Part shown: positions 1 through 4,430 of the stretch, one piece after another
Layout of the letters: each line of letters begins with the position of its first letter
Numbering within the stretch: position 1 is the stretch's first letter
NCBI GenBank assembly: GCA_002344975.1
Contig: DDUV01000007.1
Coordinates: 1 to 7,599, forward strand
Reading direction: 5' to 3'
Source: Saprospiraceae bacterium UBA2329
GTDB taxonomy: Bacteria; Bacteroidota; Bacteroidia; Chitinophagales; Saprospiraceae
Length of the DNA: 7,599 nt
Notes under the pieces: model-generated
Database searches by the model: none
Told to the model about the DNA's origin: nothing
Seen by the model: the letters and a program-made list of their open reading frames with translations, nothing else
Translations under genes and position numbers: made by a program

Positions 1-1
1 G

Positions 2-673
2 TACAACAGCGAGAGCAGCTATTTTCACCGGATGCTCTTCGGCGTGAGCAAGACCATCACCGACCACATGTACGAGGGCTTCGAGTACGAGAAGGTGCGC
101 AAGGTCTATTCCATCAACATCGTCTATTTTGATCTGGGGCAGGGCAGCGACTACGTTTATCACGGCACCACCGAATTTCGGGGCATTCATACCCACGATG
201 TCCTGCGAGTGAATGCCCGTCAAAGGGAGGTTTTTGATGTAACCGCTCCTTACGAACTCTTCCCGGAGTACTACATCATCAAAGTCAACAGTTTCGACGA
301 CGTGGCGAAAGACACGCTGGATGAATGGATTTATTACTTGAAAAACAACCGCCTGCCTGATCATTTCACGGCTCCCGGTCTGGAGAAGGCGGAAAAAGTG
401 CTAAATTATTACAACATGAACGCAGAAGCCAAGGCATTGTACGATGCCCACATCAAAGCCCGCCGTATTTCCCACGACGTACTGGAAACCGCCAGGATGG
501 AGGGGGTCGAGGAAGGGATTGAAAAAGGGATTGAAAAAGGCCGCGAAGAAGAGCGTCTGTACCTTGTCGTCAATGCCTACAAGCAGGGCATCGCCATTCC
601 GGTTATTGCGCTGATTGCCGCCATCAGCGAGGAGGAGGTGGCGCGGATACTTGGGGAGCAGGGGCTTGGGTGA
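2..673 (+). CDS. Rpn family recombination-promoting nuclease / putative transposase, C-terminal part
   Basis: The frame is open from the window edge (first complete codon at 2, reading YNSESSYFHRMLFGVSK) and ends at TGA 671-673. The gene therefore starts outside the window, and the ATG at 32 is internal. The pattern is that of the PD-(D/E)XK 'PDDEXK_2' / Rpn family: a segment equivalent to 'Y.ELKKVYSINIVYF' (about residues 33-49), an EYYIIKV strand, a 'LDEWIYYLKN' helix, and a charged tail with GxxKG-type repeats (VEEGIEKGIEKGREEER) before a short hydrophobic end. Family members are usually near 270-300 aa, so 224 codons here imply that roughly the first quarter is missing. The missing part normally carries the nuclease E-x-Q residues, so activity cannot be judged. 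Rpn proteins of E. coli are DNA endonucleases that raise recA-independent recombination. The gene converges on the toxin array on the other strand. Family assignment is firm; function in this genome is inferred. Confidence 0.85.
   Translation, partial: YNSESSYFHRMLFGVSKTITDHMYEGFEYEKVRKVYSINIVYFDLGQGSDYVYHGTTEFRGIHTHDVLRVNARQREVFDVTAPYELFPEYYIIKVNSFDDVAKDTLDEWIYYLKNNRLPDHFTAPGLEKAEKVLNYYNMNAEAKALYDAHIKARRISHDVLETARMEGVEEGIEKGIEKGREEERLYLVVNAYKQGIAIPVIALIAAISEEEVARILGEQGLG
515..538 (+). repeat. tandem 12-bp duplication in the Rpn-like gene
   Basis: GGGATTGAAAAA occurs twice head to tail (515-526 and 527-538), encoding GIEKGIEK, and is followed by a diverged third unit (GGCCGCGAAGAA). In-frame repeats of this type are common in the charged C-terminal tail of this family and probably vary in number between copies. 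Confidence 0.85.
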
Positions 674-732
674 AGGGTGGGGCATAAAGATTTGTTTTTC
701 AGTATGTTGTCAGAAGCAACGAAATAGGGGTG

Positions 733-815
733 CGGGGACGCCTCATTGCGCCCCACGCCACCAGCGATTGATTTTTTTTATTTTTTTTGAATGAGAGAAG
801 ACTCTGCGCCAGCGG
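733..815. repeat. hairpin-bearing interspersed repeat, copy A
   Basis: This is a direct repeat of 6658-6736. The first 38 bases (733-770) match copy B at 34 positions, and 797-815 match 18 of 19 at the other end. A T-rich spacer of similar length but different sequence lies between. The left block holds a hairpin with 7-base arms and a 6-base loop (734-754 region). Read on the - strand it pairs fully with one G.U, while on the + strand it has an A/C mismatch. The right block holds a partial CGCTG/CAGAG hairpin. It fills the space between the converging Rpn gene and the unit-3 immunity gene. It could be a REP-like or MITE-like element, a recombination site or a processed 3' structure. The rest of 674-858 shows nothing else. 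Confidence 0.8.
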
Positions 816-858
816 GGCAGGGTGTATAGGGTGATTTTATCTTTGGGCTGTAACTATG

Positions 859-1545
859 TTACCTAAGACTCGATGCCTGCGGGTGGCTCATTGATGCCAG
901 CTTCATTCGAGTAAGTAACTTCCCCCAATAATTCTGATCTGAAGAGGTTTTGCCCATACCCCAATAAGATATGGATGAATGATAAACCATCGATTGATTC
1001 GAGGTGTTGTTTAGCTGCACGCGAAAGTGCTCATTACTTTCGTAAAGACTTTTTAACCCCTCATGCATTATGAAGATTCGATACCTACTCCATACCTGTT
1101 TATTAAAATTATTAATAGCTTGACCTATTGATAAAAAATCATCCACTTTTTCATCCAAGATATTCTGTCCAAGGCTCCTGTCCAAAAATAGTATTGCCGA
1201 ATGAAATTGAAAATACTGACTGATTGAGTTGAACTTGTACTTATTGGGAAAGGTATCAAGCAAATACTGTCCAGAGAAGAACAGATTCGTCTGTCCTTCA
1301 AAAGGAATCGATGAAAAAACTGAAAAATATGGATGCTGATCATCAAAAGTGTAGCTCTCCTCCTGCAATGAGACCACTCGTAAAAAAGCATCGAGAGCAT
1401 GCTGGTCACCCAATGGGTTCTCATCATAACTAACCTCTACCTTCCGCCTTAATCGAAGGAAATCATCTTTCTCACACTGTGGAGCCTCCTCCAGAAGGTG
1501 CTCTACAGTAGAATACTTTTTCATATAGTCATCAATCTTTGACAT
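859..1545 (-). CDS. candidate immunity protein for the ADP-ribosyltransferase-like toxin (unit 3)
   Basis: This is a 228-aa protein that I do not recognise. Its ATG at 1545 lies 4 bp after the TAA of the toxin gene (1550-1552), which implies co-transcription and probably translational coupling. It is soluble-looking, with a charged N-terminus (MSKIDDYMKKYSTVEHLLEEAPQ), no signal peptide and no membrane segment. It is rich in Phe, Ser and Gln, with a central aromatic stretch (QYFQFHSAILFLDRS). AT-rich composition matches the toxin tip rather than the GC-rich conserved module upstream. Position directly downstream of a polymorphic toxin tip is the classic place for the cognate immunity gene, so that role is inferred from context alone. 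A cytoplasmic immunity protein fits a toxin that would modify a cytoplasmic target. No ADP-ribosylglycohydrolase or macrodomain motif was seen, so neutralisation is more likely by binding than by reversing the modification. Confidence 0.7.
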   Translation of the reverse strand: MSKIDDYMKKYSTVEHLLEEAPQCEKDDFLRLRRKVEVSYDENPLGDQHALDAFLRVVSLQEESYTFDDQHPYFSVFSSIPFEGQTNLFFSGQYLLDTFPNKYKFNSISQYFQFHSAILFLDRSLGQNILDEKVDDFLSIGQAINNFNKQVWSRYRIFIMHEGLKSLYESNEHFRVQLNNTSNQSMVYHSSISYWGMGKTSSDQNYWGKLLTRMKLASMSHPQASSLR

Positions 1546-1549
1546 CGTA

Positions 1550-3904
1550 TTACAATTCTTCTAACTCAATGCGACGAAGTAGCTCGCCTGGATACCAAAC
1601 GCTATCATAATCATCCTGAATTCTTACTATTCGATATTGCTTGCCCGGTCTTTGCAATACTTCAAACTGAGGATGCGGCAAGTCAGGTTCCGCTGCAATC
1701 CCACGATTCGTAGTGCTATTAAAGTTAGACCCCCAATGCGCAAAATCATCAACGTAGACTCCTTCTTTCGTTGTGATAGAAATTATCGTCCTAATGTTAT
1801 CCCCATCATATGTCCGATCAATAAACTTTTTGGCAACTTGACCAGACGCATCGGTTGAGGAAGAAAGCACAACAGGTAGTGTTGTTGGTTCATTGTTAAT
1901 ATATGGAACTTGGAAATCTGCCATCATTCTTTCAGGAGTATAACACCCTCCCCTTGTGGTGATTGTCCCTGTCGGCAAATAATAGCCGGCCTGCCCAAGT
2001 CGCTGTAATGCCCTGTCTATGATCCTACCAGCAGCTATGCGCTCAGGAAAAGAAGGTAATACAGGATTTACCAATCCAGAACCGCTGACATTTGCTATTG
2101 GGTCATAATATGTGTACCGAAATAAGGATGATGCTTCTACCCAAGTTAACTGATCTTGGTCTATCAGATTTCTAAACAAGCCATAAATCGTAGAATTATT
2201 CTTTAATACCCCATCTGATATAGCAGTGGTTGCATGTACCCCATGAGCAATAACATCATCAACAGTGTATCCCAGAGATGCCAAGTCTCCAGAAACAGAT
2301 TTCAAGTAGTCTATATTAGTCCGTAATGAAGGTGCTTCTCTCAGCGCCCCCCACGCCCTCACCCTCCCTTGCGCCACCACCAAATCTGCCGGATTATTGA
2401 TGTCCAATCCGTTGGTAAAAAAGCGGATGAAATCAACATTGCCGTCAACGAAAGCCTGTACAATATCTGCCCGTAGTGCCTGAGTTTGGAGAATGTCCAA
2501 AATACCCTCCGTAGCGTCAATGACGCCTCCGTCGGGTTTGTTTTTACGCAAAATGGCTACCCACAGCGGGCACGTCCCATTCGTATTATGCACCAGCACG
2601 CCCTCTTCCCCCACATAATAATTGTGGTGGTCGGCCACTTCGAAGTTATACACCGACACGGTAGTGTCCACAGCAGCCACGCTCTGCACCGTGAGCAGCG
2701 CACCAGTGAGGGCCAACAGTTGCATGCCCCGGCGGAGGCTGTCGGCAGGCAGGTATTGTTGCAGGGCGGGAATGTAGAAGGGGTGGTTGCCGGTAGCCCA
2801 CAGGGTATCGCCGGGCGTGACGATGCGCATCAGGTTGTACCAGGTCTTTCGGGCTACCTGGCGCACCTGCGAAACAACAGTGTCCTTCTTTTGCGTATCG
2901 TATGCCATGATCTCGTCGTCAGGTTGCAAGCGTTCTATGGGTACCGTGCCTTTGGGCGTGTGTACGGGCGTACCGGCGGGGAAGCAGGCGCAGCGCAGTA
3001 TTTTCGAGCCGGTGCCTTGCCGGTGTACCAATGCGCTGGAGCCGTCGGGCGAAATAACGCGTATTTCGCTGCCGTCCACGTTGGCGCTGCCAAAGTTATG
3101 CACATTGGGGCCAATATCCATAGCGCCGGCAGCATTTATTTCGGCTACGCGGTTGTCCAAGTAGCGGATGTTGGTTTTTCCGGCAGCGGGCAGGGTCACA
3201 TCTACGCCGGGGTGGCTGCTGCTCCAGAGTCCTTCGATCCATTCCACGAGCGCTTTTTCGGAGGGCGTACTGACATGATTGAGGGCGGCCCACTTGGTGA
3301 AACCCTCATTGTTGGGAGCGGCTTCGAGGAAAGCACGCATGGCGGGCCGGTTATCCATATCGTCGCACCAGCGCCCCAGACGCTGTACGTCGAGCAGTTG
3401 TTCAGTGGGCAATTGCTTGTCCAACAGGTATTTATAGGCAGTGACCATGTTGTTGGTCTGCGCATTGGGCGAATTTCTGAACAGGTTGTTGTGAAATGCC
3501 AGCAGGCGGCTGTCATTACCTATGAGGTAGTTTTTCAGGTCGTTCAATTGTGCGGGAGTGAAGCCGGCATTTCGGATGACATCGGGCAGGTGTCCGGGGT
3601 TAGACTGCCCCAGTGCTGTGAGCCGCTGCCGGAGAAGGAGGAAGAAGTCCCATTGCCCGCCGCCGAGAATGTCGAGGACTCTGGCTACGCGTTCTGCATC
3701 GGGGTAGTCGTCGGAGTTTTTGGCAATGACATCGGCGGCATACTCGCGCACCCTCTCGTTCTGGTAGCCCGCCGCATAGTTGCCGTCGGTGTCTCTGGCC
3801 CGTTGTTCAACGTGATCCATCAACTGTCCCAGTCGCTGGTTTTTGGACTGAGCGTTCAAGCCTCCGGCAGCATCGGATTTGCTGACTTTTCCGGCCACGT
3901 TCAT
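1550..3904 (-). CDS. polymorphic toxin module: HINT autoprocessing domain plus C-terminal ADP-ribosyltransferase-like toxin (5'-truncated orphan)
   Basis: The protein is 784 aa from the ATG at 3904. Residues 1-300 are helical with no recognised domain. Residues 307-440 are a HINT domain: Cys307 in CFPAGTPVHTPKG, TGNHPFY with His374, and the terminal VHN (His439-Asn440). Cleavage after Asn440 would free residues 441-784. Residues about 500-540 (NPADLVVAQGRVRAWGALRE onward) resemble a pre-toxin linker seen in Bacteroidota toxins. The C-terminus shows the order expected of R-S-E mono-ADP-ribosyltransferases: LFRYTYYDPI (594-603), TTRGG with Arg651, VVLSSSTD...VAKKF (678-694) as the STS motif, and QFEVLQRPGKQYRIV (746-760) with Gln746-x-Glu748. 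No signal peptide is present, and the frame extends 26 codons upstream of the ATG as plausible coding sequence with no other start, so this is probably a silent cassette. HINT is near certain; the ART call is motif-based. Confidence 0.85.
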   Translation of the reverse strand: MNVAGKVSKSDAAGGLNAQSKNQRLGQLMDHVEQRARDTDGNYAAGYQNERVREYAADVIAKNSDDYPDAERVARVLDILGGGQWDFFLLLRQRLTALGQSNPGHLPDVIRNAGFTPAQLNDLKNYLIGNDSRLLAFHNNLFRNSPNAQTNNMVTAYKYLLDKQLPTEQLLDVQRLGRWCDDMDNRPAMRAFLEAAPNNEGFTKWAALNHVSTPSEKALVEWIEGLWSSSHPGVDVTLPAAGKTNIRYLDNRVAEINAAGAMDIGPNVHNFGSANVDGSEIRVISPDGSSALVHRQGTGSKILRCACFPAGTPVHTPKGTVPIERLQPDDEIMAYDTQKKDTVVSQVRQVARKTWYNLMRIVTPGDTLWATGNHPFYIPALQQYLPADSLRRGMQLLALTGALLTVQSVAAVDTTVSVYNFEVADHHNYYVGEEGVLVHNTNGTCPLWVAILRKNKPDGGVIDATEGILDILQTQALRADIVQAFVDGNVDFIRFFTNGLDINNPADLVVAQGRVRAWGALREAPSLRTNIDYLKSVSGDLASLGYTVDDVIAHGVHATTAISDGVLKNNSTIYGLFRNLIDQDQLTWVEASSLFRYTYYDPIANVSGSGLVNPVLPSFPERIAAGRIIDRALQRLGQAGYYLPTGTITTRGGCYTPERMMADFQVPYINNEPTTLPVVLSSSTDASGQVAKKFIDRTYDGDNIRTIISITTKEGVYVDDFAHWGSNFNSTTNRGIAAEPDLPHPQFEVLQRPGKQYRIVRIQDDYDSVWYPGELLRRIELEEL

Positions 3905-3982
3905 TCTCGACAGGCCGTTGACAAGATCATGGCCGAGGCTGGGAAGGCCGATGACGGCGGATGTGATGTTGAGGACGTTTTT
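3905..3982 (-). pseudogene. in-frame upstream remnant of the HINT toxin gene
   Basis: Between the in-frame TAA at 3983-3985 and the ATG at 3904, the same frame reads VLNITSAVIGLPSLGHDLVN and continues into the start of the 784-aa protein. Its composition is GC-rich like the downstream module, and it looks like the interior of a larger protein. No ATG, GTG or TTG lies in it. The stretch supports the view that the downstream gene lost its 5' part and that the ATG at 3904 is a former internal methionine. The GC-rich sequence stops abruptly at about 3976, where a T/A-rich tract begins, 12 bp before the stop of the upstream immunity gene. Confidence 0.6.
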
Positions 3983-3994
3983 TTATATATTTTG

Positions 3995-4426
3995 TCAGTT
4001 AACTTCGTTACAATGTATTTTTTCATGCTTATGCAATATAAAACTATCTAAAGGGTTCTTCGCGGGAAATACAGTGTAATCGAAACTCCCACTTCGCTTG
4101 ATAATGGAATCTCCAGGCGAAACCCGATGAAGGGCATAATGTAAACCGAATGGATATTTAATCAATCCATTCGTCATCTCTACTAAATCTAATTTCGAAC
4201 GATTTACCAGACCAATTTTTAAAACGACACCAGAATATTCATCGTTGAAATCTTTCAAGCAATGATGACGATTTATTTTGTCAGTGGCTTCTACGTTCAA
4301 ATATCTTAGCTGAATCATATAAATAGTAAAAAATATAGCCAAAAATGCGTAAAACAGGTATGGGACAAATACTTTTTTCGTATTCGTAGACTGCTTGGTT
4401 TTATTCAAATTCAATTTTCTTCTCAT
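3995..4426 (-). CDS. single-pass membrane protein, candidate immunity protein for the metallopeptidase-containing toxin (unit 2)
   Basis: I chose the ATG at 4426 (143 aa). It lies 4 bp after the TAG of the upstream toxin gene (4431-4433), the same spacing as in unit 3. The ATG 60 bases further upstream would overlap the toxin by 56 bp and add residues that only shadow it. A Lys/Arg-rich N-terminus (residues 1-18) precedes one hydrophobic helix (about 19-40, VFVPYLFYAFLAIFFTIYMI), so the N-terminus should be inside and the remaining ~100 residues outside in the periplasm. That domain contains DEYSGVVLKIG and RVSPGDSIIKRSGSFDYTVF, resembling small uncharacterised proteins common in Bacteroidota. 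Membrane immunity proteins usually guard against toxins that act on the inner membrane or in the periplasm. The immunity role is inferred from position; the topology is read from sequence. Confidence 0.7.
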   Translation of the reverse strand: MRRKLNLNKTKQSTNTKKVFVPYLFYAFLAIFFTIYMIQLRYLNVEATDKINRHHCLKDFNDEYSGVVLKIGLVNRSKLDLVEMTNGLIKYPFGLHYALHRVSPGDSIIKRSGSFDYTVFPAKNPLDSFILHKHEKIHCNEVN

Positions 4427-4430
4427 CGCT

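Noticed and set aside
734..790. Rho-independent terminator for the Rpn-like gene on the + strand
   Set aside because: A hairpin and T-runs are present, but they are separated by about 16 bases and the + strand hairpin has a mismatch. Not strong enough to annotate.
2585..2986. HINT domain as an intein
   Set aside because: It is about 134 residues with no homing endonuclease, the host is not a typical intein host, and Asn440 is followed by a toxin-like tip, which fits a pre-toxin HINT rather than protein splicing.
2486..4051. 521-codon + strand open frame opposite the HINT toxin
   Set aside because: It is antisense to a gene with clear HINT motifs, and exists because the GC-rich module avoids stops on the other strand. 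Its own translation is His/Val/Gly-rich with no recognisable motif.
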